Shown here: positions 1 through 8,084 of the stretch, piece by piece | Position numbering within the stretch: position 1 is the stretch's first letter | Layout of the letters: each line of letters starts with the position of its first letter | Assembly (NCBI RefSeq): GCF_033949425.1 | Contig: NZ_JAXAVX010000009.1 | Span: 1-64,000 of the forward strand | Origin: Patulibacter brassicae | GTDB lineage: Bacteria; Actinomycetota; Thermoleophilia; Solirubrobacterales; Solirubrobacteraceae | Direction of reading: 5' to 3' | Length of the DNA stretch: 64,000 nucleotides | Program-made: the position numbers and the translations under genes | Notes under the pieces: model-generated | The model's input: the letters and a program-made list of their open reading frames with translations, nothing else | Database searches by the model: none | What the model was told of the DNA's origin: nothing

Positions 1-254
1 GGGGGGGCACGGCGGGACGTCGGGGCGGCGTCGCGCGGCGGGACCTCGACGCCGGCGCCGCGCGGCGGGACAGGCGGGGTCCGAGGAAGGCGCCCGGACG
101 TGCGGGCGCGCCGTCGGCGCGGCGAGCCGCGGGGGCGGCGCCCCGTCGCACCCCCTGATCGGCCGGGCACCGGGACGGCGCCGCCCCCCGGTCCGGGGGC
201 CCGCCCCGTGCACGCGTCACGGAGCGCGCTGCCCGACCTGAAAGGCTTCGCGCC
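1..254. other. non-coding lead-in upstream of fabD
   Basis: No supportable gene lies here. The stretch is extremely G+C-rich and carries two copies of a CGCGGCGGGAC-like string in its first 75 bases. A C-rich/G-rich hairpin at about 185-199 could be the end of an upstream transcript, but it has no T-run. No TANNNT element is visible just before the fabD start, so the operon promoter may lie further upstream or outside the window. Confidence 0.4.
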
Positions 255-1127
255 GTGACCACGGCCATCCTGCTTCCCGGACAGGGCACCCCGATGGAGG
301 GGGCCCGCGACGAGGTCGCCCGCCTGCGCCCCGACCTGCTCGACGCGGTGGTCGACGCCGTCGGCGAGGACCCCTTCCCCGGCGTCCAGGCGAGCACGCG
401 CTTCGCGCAGCCGGCGATCGTCTGCTCGTCGCTCGCGCGCCACTCCGCGCTGGACCTCCCGCGGCCCGACGCGTTCTTCGGCCACTCGCTCGGCGAGATC
501 GTCGCGCTGGCGCTCGGCGGCGCGATCACCGAGCTCGAGGCCCTGCGCCTCGCCGCGGCCCGCGGCGCGGCGATGGCCGACGCCGATCCCGACGGGCTGG
601 GCTCGATGGCGGCGCTGCGCAAGGGCGGCATCGAGGCCGCCGAGGAGCTCGCCGCCGCCCACGACCTCGTCGTCGCCTGCGACAACGCGCCCGGGCAGGT
701 GATCCTCGCGGGCCGGATCAGCGACCTCGACGCCGCCGCCGAGACGGCGAAGGCGGCGGGCAACCGCGTCCGCCGGCTCGATGTCGCGGGGGCGTTCCAC
801 TCGCCGCTGATGGTCCCCGCGACGCCGGGGCTCCAGGCCGCGATCGACGGCATCGCCTTCCAGGAGCCGCACACGACGGTCTGGTCCGCGGTCACCGCCG
901 CGCCCGCGACCGACCCGGCGAAGCACCTGATCGACGGCCTGACGCACCCGGTGCTCTTCCGCCCGGGGCTCCTGGCCCTCCACGCCGCCGGGTTCCGGCG
1001 GTTCGTCGACGTGGGTCCGGGCGACGTCGTCGCCGGGCTCGCGCGCCGCACCTTCCCCGCCGAGGAGCACGCGGACGTCGAGGTCGACGTCCCGCAGCTC
1101 CCGGCCGTCGCCGAGGAGGCACGATGA
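255..1127 (+). CDS. fabD: malonyl-CoA:ACP transacylase FabD
   Basis: Transfers the malonyl group from CoA to acyl carrier protein, loading extender units into cytosolic type II fatty-acid synthesis. The 290-residue protein opens with the LLPGQG signature. It has the nucleophile elbow GHSLGE with Ser78, and His182 in AFHSPL as the partner base. It is slightly shorter than the usual 305-315 residues. The start is GTG, chosen because the family motif follows within ten codons. It is the first gene of a cluster with fabH and fabG, and its TGA overlaps the fabH ATG by 4 nt, implying translational coupling. Confidence 0.95.
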   Translation: MTTAILLPGQGTPMEGARDEVARLRPDLLDAVVDAVGEDPFPGVQASTRFAQPAIVCSSLARHSALDLPRPDAFFGHSLGEIVALALGGAITELEALRLAAARGAAMADADPDGLGSMAALRKGGIEAAEELAAAHDLVVACDNAPGQVILAGRISDLDAAAETAKAAGNRVRRLDVAGAFHSPLMVPATPGLQAAIDGIAFQEPHTTVWSAVTAAPATDPAKHLIDGLTHPVLFRPGLLALHAAGFRRFVDVGPGDVVAGLARRTFPAEEHADVEVDVPQLPAVAEEAR

Positions 1128-2191
1128 GCACCACGAACGGCGGCGACGCCCCCCTCCCCGTCAGCGCGCCGGCGACCGCCGGCGAGCGGGGACGACCGAC
1201 CCGCGTCGCCCCGCTGGGGATCGGCCTGGCCGTCCCGGCGGGCGTCGTCAGCTCGACCGAGATCGAGCGTCGGCTCGGGCTCGACGCCGGCTGGATCCAG
1301 GCGCGCACCCACATCGAGGAGCGGCGGTGGCTCGCGCCCGACGCGAAGCTCGCCGACCTCGCCACCGACGCCGGCCGCCAGGCGCTGGCCGACGCGGGCG
1401 TCGAGGCGGACGAGGTCGACCTCGTCATCGCGGCGACGATCACGCCGGACGAGATCACCCCGGCGCTCGCGGTGATCGTCGCCGCGCAGCTCGAGGCCCA
1501 CCGCGCGGGCGGCTACGACATCCACTCCGGCTGCAGCGGCTTCGTCACCGCGCTGGCGACCGCCACCGCGATGGTCGAGGCCGGCCGCGCGCGCACCGTG
1601 CTCGTCGTGGCGGCCGAGGCGATGAGCCGGATCACGAACCACGAGGACCGCGCCACGGCGGGCCTGCTGGCCGACGGCGCCGGCGCCGTCGTGATCCGGG
1701 GCGCCTACGACGAGGGCGTGGGGCGGATCGGCCCGTCCGTCTTCGGCTCGGACGGCGGCCTCGGCGGCACGGTCTGGGTCCCGACCGACCGCCCGTCGGT
1801 CTACGACGAGCGCTACACGCGCGGCAAGGACAACACCGTGGTCATGAACGGCCACGAGACGTACCTCACCGCCGTGCGGCACCACGAGCAGCTCGTGCTG
1901 GACACGGTCGCCGCCGACGGCGCGACGCTCGACGACATCGACCTCTTCGTCCTGCACCAGGCCAACGGCCGGATCCTCGAGGCGGTCCGCAAGCGGCTGG
2001 GCCTCGAGCCCGACCGGCTCGTGAACCTCATCGGCCAGCGGGGCAACACCTCCGCGGCGACCGTCGTCATCGCGCTGGCGGACCTCCACGCGCAGGGGCG
2101 CCTGCAGCACGGGACCCGCGTCGTCCTCGCCGCGTTCGGCAGCGGCCTCGCCTGGGCGGGCATGTCCCTGACCTGGGAGGGGGGCCGATGA
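1124..2191 (+). CDS. fabH: 3-oxoacyl-ACP synthase III FabH
   Basis: Condenses an acyl-CoA primer with malonyl-ACP to start each fatty acid chain; primer specificity would set straight versus branched products and cannot be read from sequence. The triad is visible: Cys137 in SGCSGF, His278 in LHQANG and Asn308 in GNTSAA. Length is 355 residues against about 315-335 for the family. The first 25 or so residues form a Gly/Ala/Pro-rich extension before the thiolase fold. ATG overlaps the fabD stop (ATGA), and the fabG start overlaps this gene's stop in the same way. Confidence 0.95.
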   Translation: MSTTNGGDAPLPVSAPATAGERGRPTRVAPLGIGLAVPAGVVSSTEIERRLGLDAGWIQARTHIEERRWLAPDAKLADLATDAGRQALADAGVEADEVDLVIAATITPDEITPALAVIVAAQLEAHRAGGYDIHSGCSGFVTALATATAMVEAGRARTVLVVAAEAMSRITNHEDRATAGLLADGAGAVVIRGAYDEGVGRIGPSVFGSDGGLGGTVWVPTDRPSVYDERYTRGKDNTVVMNGHETYLTAVRHHEQLVLDTVAADGATLDDIDLFVLHQANGRILEAVRKRLGLEPDRLVNLIGQRGNTSAATVVIALADLHAQGRLQHGTRVVLAAFGSGLAWAGMSLTWEGGR

Positions 2192-2946
2192 GCCCGAAGG
2201 AGCGCCCCTGGCCGCCCGCGCGGCCGGAGGACGGCTGCGCGCTCGTGACCGGCGCGTCGGGCGCGATCGGCGCCGCGACCGCGCAGGCGCTCGCCGCGCA
2301 GGGCTGGCCGGTGGCCGTCCACTACGGCGGACGGCGCGAGCGCGCCCAGGTCGTCCTCGACGCGATCGAGGCCGCCGGCGGCACCGGGGCGCTCGTCGGC
2401 GCGGACCTGGCCGACCCGGCCGCGGCGCAGGCGCTGCTCGACGAGGCGACCGAGGCCCTGGGCCCCGTCCGCGTGCTCGTGAACAACGCGGGGATCACGC
2501 GCGACAACCTCGCGCTGCAGATCAGCGACGAGGACTGGCAGGACGTCATCGACGTCGACCTGAGCGCCGCCTTCCGGCTGCTGCGCGCCGCGCTGAAGCC
2601 GATGGTTCGCGCCCGCTGGGGCCGGATCGTGAACGTCTCGTCGCTCAACGCGCTGCGCAACAGCCCCGGTCAGGCGAACTACGCCGCGGCGAAGGCCGGC
2701 CTGCTCGGCATGACCCGCTCGGTCGCCGCCGAGGTCGCGCGCCGCAACATCACGGTCAACGCGGTCGCCCCCGGCTACATCGAGAGCGAGATGACCGAGG
2801 GCCTCGACGAGATCAAGCAGTTCATCCCGATGCGCCGCTCGGGCCAGCCGGAGGAGGTCGCCGCCGCGATCGCCTTCCTCGCCTCGCCCGAGGCGTCGTA
2901 CATCACCGGCAGCACGCTGAAGATCGACGGCGGCCTCGGCGGCTGA
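2188..2946 (+). CDS. fabG: 3-oxoacyl-ACP reductase FabG (SDR family)
   Basis: NADPH-dependent reduction of 3-oxoacyl-ACP, the first reductive step of elongation. A 252-residue short-chain dehydrogenase with the glycine-rich nucleotide motif TGASGAIG near residue 17, NNAG in the middle, catalytic Ser152, and Tyr165-x3-Lys169 (YAAAK). The start is the ATG at 2188, overlapping the fabH TGA by 4 nt; an open frame continues upstream but is only a shadow inside fabH. The gene is followed by a 443-nt spacer holding tandem repeats, so fabD-fabH-fabG may form a sub-operon separate from acpP-fabF. Confidence 0.93.
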   Translation: MSPKERPWPPARPEDGCALVTGASGAIGAATAQALAAQGWPVAVHYGGRRERAQVVLDAIEAAGGTGALVGADLADPAAAQALLDEATEALGPVRVLVNNAGITRDNLALQISDEDWQDVIDVDLSAAFRLLRAALKPMVRARWGRIVNVSSLNALRNSPGQANYAAAKAGLLGMTRSVAAEVARRNITVNAVAPGYIESEMTEGLDEIKQFIPMRRSGQPEEVAAAIAFLASPEASYITGSTLKIDGGLGG

Positions 2947-2963
2947 CGCCCCGGTCCCGCCCG

Positions 2964-3222
2964 CCGACGCCCGGCGCGGGACCCGGCCCTCTCCGGGTGC
3001 CCCGGGCCGCGGCGATGCCGGTGGCTGCGGCGGTCGTGGTGGCCGACGCCCGGGGCGGGACCCGGCGCTCTCCGGGTGCCCCGGGCCGGGGCGATGCCGG
3101 TGGCCGGGGCGGTCGCCTCGCCGACGCCCGGGGCGGGGCCCGGCGCTCTCCGGGTGCCCCGGGCCGCGGCGATGCCGGTGGCTGCGGCGGTCGTGGTGGC
3201 CGACGCCCGGGGCGGGGCCCGG
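2964..3222 (+). repeat. tandem repeat, period 78-79 bp, about 3.3 copies
   Basis: Copies begin with CCGACGCCCGG at 2964, 3043, 3121 and 3200. Unit lengths are 79, 78 and 79 bp, and the fourth copy stops after about 23 bp. Each full unit contains CTCTCCGGGTGCCCCGGGCC and GCGATGCCGGTGGC. Copies one and three are nearly identical, while copy two differs mainly in its last 20 or so bases. The block fills most of the 443-nt spacer between fabG and acpP. The repeats abut each other without spacers, so this is not a CRISPR array. The function is unknown. Confidence 0.9.
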
Positions 3223-3229
3223 TTCCTTC

Positions 3230-3237
3230 TATAGCCT
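3230..3237 (+). promoter_or_regulatory. possible -10 region for acpP-fabF
   Basis: A T/A-rich octamer TATAGCCT, unusual in this GC background, sits just after the last partial repeat and about 150 nt before acpP. No convincing -35 is visible. It could drive acpP-fabF and the downstream genes independently of fabDHG. Confidence 0.3.
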
Positions 3238-3389
3238 CCGCGCGTCCCCCGACCGTCGGGGCAGCACCCCCCGGATGGCGGACGACCGCGCGGAGGCCCG
3301 TCCCGCGCGGGGAGGGGCCGTGTACCCCTTCTCGTAGCGCGTCGCTTCCGAGTCCACGCTCCACCCATCGACAGCAGGAGAACCACATC

Positions 3390-3638
3390 GTGTCCACCGT
3401 CACCCGTGAGGATGTCGAGGCCCTCGTCATCAGCTCCCTCGAGGAGCTGGGCGCCGAGGCCGACGCGCTGAGCCCCACGGCGACCTTCGAGGAGCTCGAC
3501 GTCGACTCGCTCGACCTCGCCGAGCTCTCGCAGATCGTCGAGGAGAAGTACGGCGTCAAGCTCCAGGGCGAGGACGTCGCGAAGCTCCAGTCGGTCGCCG
3601 ACGCCGTCGACCTGATCGTCGAGCGCGCCGCGCAGTGA
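3390..3638 (+). CDS. acpP: acyl carrier protein
   Basis: Carries growing acyl chains on a 4'-phosphopantetheine arm. The 82-residue acidic helical protein has the attachment motif DVDSLDL, whose serine receives the arm. I chose the GTG at 3390 because AGGAG lies 9 nt upstream and the product then has normal ACP length. The longer open frame starting near 2997 runs through the tandem repeats and is not credible. The TGA overlaps the fabF GTG by 4 nt, as expected for a coupled acpP-fabF pair. Confidence 0.95.
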   Translation: MSTVTREDVEALVISSLEELGAEADALSPTATFEELDVDSLDLAELSQIVEEKYGVKLQGEDVAKLQSVADAVDLIVERAAQ

Positions 3639-4843
3639 CCGCCGCGGCGATCACCGGGATCGGCGCCATCACCCCGCTCGGGGTCGGCGCCGAGGAGCTG
3701 TTCACCGGCTGGACCGGTGGTCGCAGCGGCATCGCGGACGGCGAGGGCGCCTGCTCGGACTTCGATCCGACGGCGTTCATGTCCCGCAAGGAGGCCCGCC
3801 GGGCCGACCGCACGAGCCAGCTGCTCCTGGGCGCCGCCCAGGAGGCGCTGGCCCAGGCGGGCTGGGGTCAGCCGGGCGAGAGCGATCAGCTGCCCTACCC
3901 GGCCGAGCGGATCGGCTCGATCATCGGGTCCGGCATCGGCGGCTTCATCACGCTGACGGAGAACCACCAGGCGCTGCTCGAGGGCAAGCCGGTCTCCCCG
4001 CTGGCGATCCCGCTGCTCATGGCCAACGGCCCCACGGGCCAGGTCGCGCTCCGTCACGGGCTGAAGGGCCCGAGCTACGGCACGGTGTCGGCCTGCGCCG
4101 CCGGCGCCCACGCGATCGCCGCGGGCCTGCGCGAGCTGCGCGCCGGCACCGTCGACGCGGTCGTCGTCGGCGGGACGGAGTCGGCGCTCGTCGAGCTCGC
4201 TCGCGCGGGCTTCAGCGCGATGGAGGCCCTGTCGCCGACCGGCCAGTCGCGGCCGTTCCACGCCGACCGCAACGGCTTCGTCCTCGCGGAGGGCGCCGCC
4301 GTCCTCGTCATCGAGGACGAGGCGAAGGCGGCCGCGCGCGGCGCGACCGTCCTCGGCCGCCTGCTGGGCGTCGGCTCGTCGCAGGACGCCCATCACCTGA
4401 CCGCCCCGACGCCCGACGGCTCGGGCGCCGCCCGGGCCGTCACGCAGGCGCTCGCCGACGCGGGCGTCGCGCCGACGGACGTCGACTACGTCAACGCCCA
4501 CGGGACCGGCACCCCGCTGAACGACCGCTCGGAGGCGGGGGCGATGGCCCACGCCCTCGGCGACCACCTGCGGACGATCCCGATCTCCAGCCTGAAGTCC
4601 GCGATCGGCCACACCCTCGGCGCCGCCGGCGCCATCGAGGCCGTCGCCACGGTGCGCGCCCTGCAGGAGCGCGTCGCCCCGCCGACCCTGAACCTCGACA
4701 AGCCGGACCCCGAGCTCGACCTGCTGCACGTGCAGGGCGAGCCGCTCCCGCTGCGGGACACGAGCGGCCGCCCGCCGATCGCGCTCTCGACGTCGTTCGG
4801 GTTCGGCGGCCACAACGCCTGCATCGTGCTCGGAGGAGCCTGA
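3635..4843 (+). CDS. fabF: 3-oxoacyl-ACP synthase II FabF
   Basis: Decarboxylative condensation of malonyl-ACP with acyl-ACP during elongation. A 402-residue ketosynthase with the Cys-His-His triad: Cys154 in VSACAAG, His289 in NAHGTGTP and His326 in IGHTLGA. The C-terminal FGFGGHNA motif is also present. GTG start, overlapping the acpP stop. The stop is 4 nt before the next ATG, with a GGAGGAG ribosome-binding site inside the last codons. No chain-length-factor substitution is seen, so a primary FAS enzyme is the natural reading rather than a polyketide one. Confidence 0.95.
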   Translation: MTAAAITGIGAITPLGVGAEELFTGWTGGRSGIADGEGACSDFDPTAFMSRKEARRADRTSQLLLGAAQEALAQAGWGQPGESDQLPYPAERIGSIIGSGIGGFITLTENHQALLEGKPVSPLAIPLLMANGPTGQVALRHGLKGPSYGTVSACAAGAHAIAAGLRELRAGTVDAVVVGGTESALVELARAGFSAMEALSPTGQSRPFHADRNGFVLAEGAAVLVIEDEAKAAARGATVLGRLLGVGSSQDAHHLTAPTPDGSGAARAVTQALADAGVAPTDVDYVNAHGTGTPLNDRSEAGAMAHALGDHLRTIPISSLKSAIGHTLGAAGAIEAVATVRALQERVAPPTLNLDKPDPELDLLHVQGEPLPLRDTSGRPPIALSTSFGFGGHNACIVLGGA

Positions 4844-4847
4844 GACC

Positions 4848-6383
4848 ATGAGCGGACGACCCGGACGCGGAGCCAACGTCGCCGAGTTCCTCGGCCACCG
4901 ACTCGGTGACGGGACGGCCCCTGCGGAGGCGCCGCCGGCGCCGCGCCGGGTCCCGACCGGCACCGACCTCACGCCGCTGCAGCGGCTCGAGGCGCTCTGC
5001 GACCCCGGGTCGCTGCGCGTCATCCGCAGCCAGGTCCTGTCGCCCGCGCTCGGGCCGAAGGCGGCGCCGGGCGACGGCGTGGTCGCCGGCCTGGGCAGCG
5101 TCGACGGCCGTCCGGTGGCGTGCTTCGCCGAGGACCAGAAGCTCCTCGGCGGCAGCCTCGGCCAGCGCCATGCCGACTCGATCGTCCGGCTGCTGGAGAT
5201 GGCCGGCGACGCGCGGATCCCGGTCGTCGGGTTCGTCGCCTCGGCCGGCGCGCGGCTCCAGGAGGGCCTCGAGGCCCTCGCCGGCTACGGCCGGATCTTC
5301 GCGGCGCTGACCCACCTCTCGGGGCAGGTGCCGCTCATCTCGGTCCTCTGCGGCACGTCCGCCGGCGGCGGCGCCTATGCGCCCGCGCTGACCGACGTGA
5401 CGATCATGACCCGCGGCTCGGCGATGTTCCTCACCGGCCCCGGCGTCGTGCGCGACGTCACCGGCGAGGACGTGGACGCCCAGGACCTCGGCGGGGTCGA
5501 CGTCCAGGAGCGCAACGGCGTCTGCCACATGGTCGCCGAGGACGACGCCGGCGCGATCGACCTCGCGCAGCAGCTGCTCGCGATCCTGCCGTCCAACAGC
5601 GGCGAGGAGCCGCCGCGGGCGCGCCCCGTGCCGCCCCCCGCGTTCGATCCGTCCGCCTTCGTGCCGGACGTCCCGCGCAAGCCCTACGACGTGCGCGACG
5701 TCGCCGCGGCGATCGTCGACGGCGGGCACCTGCTGGAGATCGCGCCGAAGTGGGCGCCGAGCGTCGTGTGCGCGTTCGCGCGGATCGACGGCCGCTCCGT
5801 CGGCATCGTGGCCAACCAGCCGAAGTGGATGGCCGGCACGCTGGACGCCGAGTCCGCGCAGAAGTCGGCGCGCTTCGTCCGCTGGTGCCATCTCTTCGGC
5901 GTGCCGCTCGTCGTGCTCGTCGACACGCCGGGGTTCATGCCCGGCAGCGAGCAGGAGTCCGGGGCGGTCATCCGCCACGGCGCGAAGCTCGTCCACGCCT
6001 TCGCCGAGGCCGAGGTGCCGAAGATCACCGTCGTCCTGCGCAAGGCGTTCGGCGGCGCGCAGATCGCGATGAACAGCAAGGCGCTCGGGGCGACCCTCGT
6101 GCTCGCCTGGCCGAGCGCGCAGATCGGCGTCATGGGCGCCGAGCAGGCCGTCGGGATCACCGGCCGGCGCGAGATCGCCGCTGCCGAGGACCCGGTCGCC
6201 CGCAAGGCCGAGCTCGCCGCGGAGTACGCGGCCGAGCACCTGTCGGCCGCCGGCGCGGCCCAGATCGGCGTCGTCGACGAGGTCATCGATCCGGCCACGA
6301 CGCGCGACCGGCTCGTGTGGGCGCTCTCGATGCTGCGGCGCCCCACGCGCGGCGAGCACCGGGCCCGCAACGTCCCGCTCTGA
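4848..6383 (+). CDS. acyl-CoA carboxylase carboxyltransferase (beta) subunit, PccB/AccD type
   Basis: Carboxyltransferase half of an acetyl-/propionyl-type CoA carboxylase. It moves CO2 from biotin to acyl-CoA, and within this operon it presumably supplies malonyl-CoA. The 511 residues carry both crotonase-fold halves. The first has GTSAGGGAYAPALTD near residue 180; the second has VDTPGFMPG and KAFGGAQIAMN around residues 360-410. That double-domain form matches actinobacterial AccD/PccB subunits rather than the separate AccA/AccD of E. coli, and no zinc-ribbon cysteines are seen at the N-terminus. No biotin carboxylase/carrier gene is in the window. Whether acetyl- or propionyl-CoA is preferred cannot be read. 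Confidence 0.88.
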   Translation: MSGRPGRGANVAEFLGHRLGDGTAPAEAPPAPRRVPTGTDLTPLQRLEALCDPGSLRVIRSQVLSPALGPKAAPGDGVVAGLGSVDGRPVACFAEDQKLLGGSLGQRHADSIVRLLEMAGDARIPVVGFVASAGARLQEGLEALAGYGRIFAALTHLSGQVPLISVLCGTSAGGGAYAPALTDVTIMTRGSAMFLTGPGVVRDVTGEDVDAQDLGGVDVQERNGVCHMVAEDDAGAIDLAQQLLAILPSNSGEEPPRARPVPPPAFDPSAFVPDVPRKPYDVRDVAAAIVDGGHLLEIAPKWAPSVVCAFARIDGRSVGIVANQPKWMAGTLDAESAQKSARFVRWCHLFGVPLVVLVDTPGFMPGSEQESGAVIRHGAKLVHAFAEAEVPKITVVLRKAFGGAQIAMNSKALGATLVLAWPSAQIGVMGAEQAVGITGRREIAAAEDPVARKAELAAEYAAEHLSAAGAAQIGVVDEVIDPATTRDRLVWALSMLRRPTRGEHRARNVPL

Positions 6384-6423
6384 TCGCCGCCCCGTCCCGC
6401 CCCTCCCGCTCCCCGAGGTTCGA

Positions 6424-7245
6424 ATGACCGTGCCCGTGCCCGCCGGCCTGCTGACCGGCCAGCGCTTCCTCATCACCGGCGTCATCACGCGCGACTCGAT
6501 CGCGTGGCACGTGGCCGCCCGGGCCCAGGAGGCAGGGGCGGAGGTGCTGCTCACGGGGTTCGGCCGGCCCAAGCGGCTCACGGAGCGCGCGGCCAAGCAG
6601 CTGCCCACGCCGGTCGACGTGCTCGAGCTCGACGTGAACCGGCCGGAGGACCTCGCCGCCGTCGCCGCGGAGATCGACGCGCGCTGGGACGGCCGGCTGG
6701 ACGGCGTCGTGCACGCGATCGCGTTCGCGCCGGAGGAGGCGCTCGGCGGGCGCTTCCTCGACACGCCCGCCGAGGCGGCGAAGACGGCGTTCGAGACGAG
6801 CGCGTTCAGCCTCAAGGCGCTCGGCGCCGCGCTGCTGCCCGCGCTCGCGAAGGCCGAGCACGGCGGCTCGCTCGTCGGGCTGGACTTCGACGGCCAGGTC
6901 GCCTGGCCGATCTACGACTGGATGGGCGTGGCGAAGGCGGCGCTCGAGGCGACGAGCCGCTACTTCGCCCGCTACGCCGGTCCGCAGGGCGTGCGCTCGA
7001 ACCTCGTCTCCGCCGGGCCGCTGCAGACGATCGCCGCGCGCGGCATCCCGGGCTTCGAGCAGCTCGCCGACGGCTGGGACCAGGGAGCGCCCCTGGGCTG
7101 GGACACGACCGACCCGACGCCGACCGCCGACGCGATCCTGTTCCTCCTCTCGCCGCTCTCGCGCGGGATCACGGCCGAGGTGCTGCACGTCGACGGCGGC
7201 GTGCACGCGCAGGCGCCGGTCGGGGCCGGGCCGGGCGCCGCCTGA
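6424..7245 (+). CDS. fabI: enoyl-ACP reductase FabI
   Basis: NADH-dependent reduction of trans-2-enoyl-ACP, the last step of each elongation round and the target of triclosan and isoniazid-type inhibitors. The 273-residue atypical SDR has the Tyr-x6-Lys pair Tyr164 and Lys171 in YDWMGVAK. The early nucleotide motif ITGVITRDSIAWHVA is typical of FabI/InhA. ATG start, 40 nt after the carboxylase gene. Together with fabDHGF, acpP and the carboxyltransferase it makes the cluster nearly complete; no dehydratase (fabZ or HadAB) is present here. Confidence 0.93.
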   Translation: MTVPVPAGLLTGQRFLITGVITRDSIAWHVAARAQEAGAEVLLTGFGRPKRLTERAAKQLPTPVDVLELDVNRPEDLAAVAAEIDARWDGRLDGVVHAIAFAPEEALGGRFLDTPAEAAKTAFETSAFSLKALGAALLPALAKAEHGGSLVGLDFDGQVAWPIYDWMGVAKAALEATSRYFARYAGPQGVRSNLVSAGPLQTIAARGIPGFEQLADGWDQGAPLGWDTTDPTPTADAILFLLSPLSRGITAEVLHVDGGVHAQAPVGAGPGAA

Positions 7246-7285
7246 TCCGCGCCGTCGGCCCCCGCGCGGGCGCCGAGGGCCGCAG

Positions 7286-7291
7286 TAGCGT
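7286..7291 (+). promoter_or_regulatory. TAGCGT -10 element for the SRAP gene
   Basis: TAGCGT ends 7 nt before the ATG at 7299. That spacing would put transcription start at or next to the A of the start codon, giving a leaderless mRNA. No -35 or ribosome-binding site is obvious. The same arrangement recurs at several genes in the window. Confidence 0.5.
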
Positions 7292-7298
7292 TCCCGCG

Positions 7299-8084
7299 AT
7301 GTGCGGCCGCTACACGCTCGGGAGGACCGATCCCTCGGCGTTCGACGACCGCTTCGGGGGCACGATCGACGCCGCGGCGCTGGGTCGCTACAACGTCGCG
7401 CCGACGCAGCCGGTGCCGATCCTCAGCGGCGGCCCCGCGCCGTCGGAGCGCTCGGCGCGGCTCGCCTCGTGGGGCCTGCTGCCCCCGTGGGCCCGCAGCC
7501 GGAAGGACCGCCTGAAGCCGATCAACGCCCGCGCCGAGGACCTGCCGGAGAAGCGGCTCTTCGCGCCGCTGCTGGCCGACGCCCGCCACCGCGTGCTCGT
7601 GCCCGCCGACGGCTGGTACGAGTGGCTGCGCGCCGAGGACGGCGCCAAGCGCAAGCAGGGCGCGACCGTCGCGGCGCCGTTCCACCACGTCGTCGACGAC
7701 GGTGCGCCGTTCGCCTTCGCCGGCCTGGCACGGTCGGTGCGCGTCGCCGACGAGCCGGGGCCGAAGGGGTTCGAGGAGCTCGAGGGGCGGCTGCGTCTGC
7801 CTCCGCGCGAGGATCGCGAGGACGACGGGCGGATCGGCTTGCGGACCGTCACGATCGTGACCTGCGCCGCGAACGCCGTCGCCGCGCGCCTCCACGACCG
7901 GATGCCCGTCGTCCTGGCCGGTCCCGAGGAGGAGGCCGCCTGGCTCGACCCCGCCGTCGACGGGCGCGACGCGCTCGAGCTGCTGCGGCCGCTGGAGGAC
8001 GCCCGGCTCGCGGTGCGCCCCGCGTCGACGCGCGCGAACAAGGTCGACAACGAGGGCCCGGAGCTGCTGGACGGCGAAGGATGA
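7299..8084 (+). CDS. SRAP domain protein (HMCES/YedK family)
   Basis: SRAP proteins shield abasic sites in single-stranded DNA by forming a thiazolidine crosslink through the N-terminal cysteine once Met1 is removed. The 261-residue protein starts MCGRYTL, giving Cys2. It also has Asn32 in YNVAPTQ, Glu108 in WYEWLR and His199 in LHDRMPV, the known active-site set. The ATG at 7299 is therefore required, even though an open frame extends upstream. The TGA overlaps the ATG of the cyclase gene by 4 nt. A -10-like TAGCGT lies directly in front. Confidence 0.93.
   Translation: MCGRYTLGRTDPSAFDDRFGGTIDAAALGRYNVAPTQPVPILSGGPAPSERSARLASWGLLPPWARSRKDRLKPINARAEDLPEKRLFAPLLADARHRVLVPADGWYEWLRAEDGAKRKQGATVAAPFHHVVDDGAPFAFAGLARSVRVADEPGPKGFEELEGRLRLPPREDREDDGRIGLRTVTIVTCAANAVAARLHDRMPVVLAGPEEEAAWLDPAVDGRDALELLRPLEDARLAVRPASTRANKVDNEGPELLDGEG

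Noticed and set aside
2964..3222. CRISPR array
   Set aside because: The repeats are 78-79 bp and directly adjacent, without variable spacers, and no cas genes are present.
2997..3389. N-terminal extension of acyl carrier protein through the tandem repeats
   Set aside because: The extension is repeat-derived and basic, and ACP length and the ribosome-binding site fit the GTG at 3390.
6417..6425. GGTTCGAAT, resembling a tRNA T-arm
   Set aside because: There is no matching acceptor or T-stem complement; the bases lie in the short gap before and at the fabI start codon.
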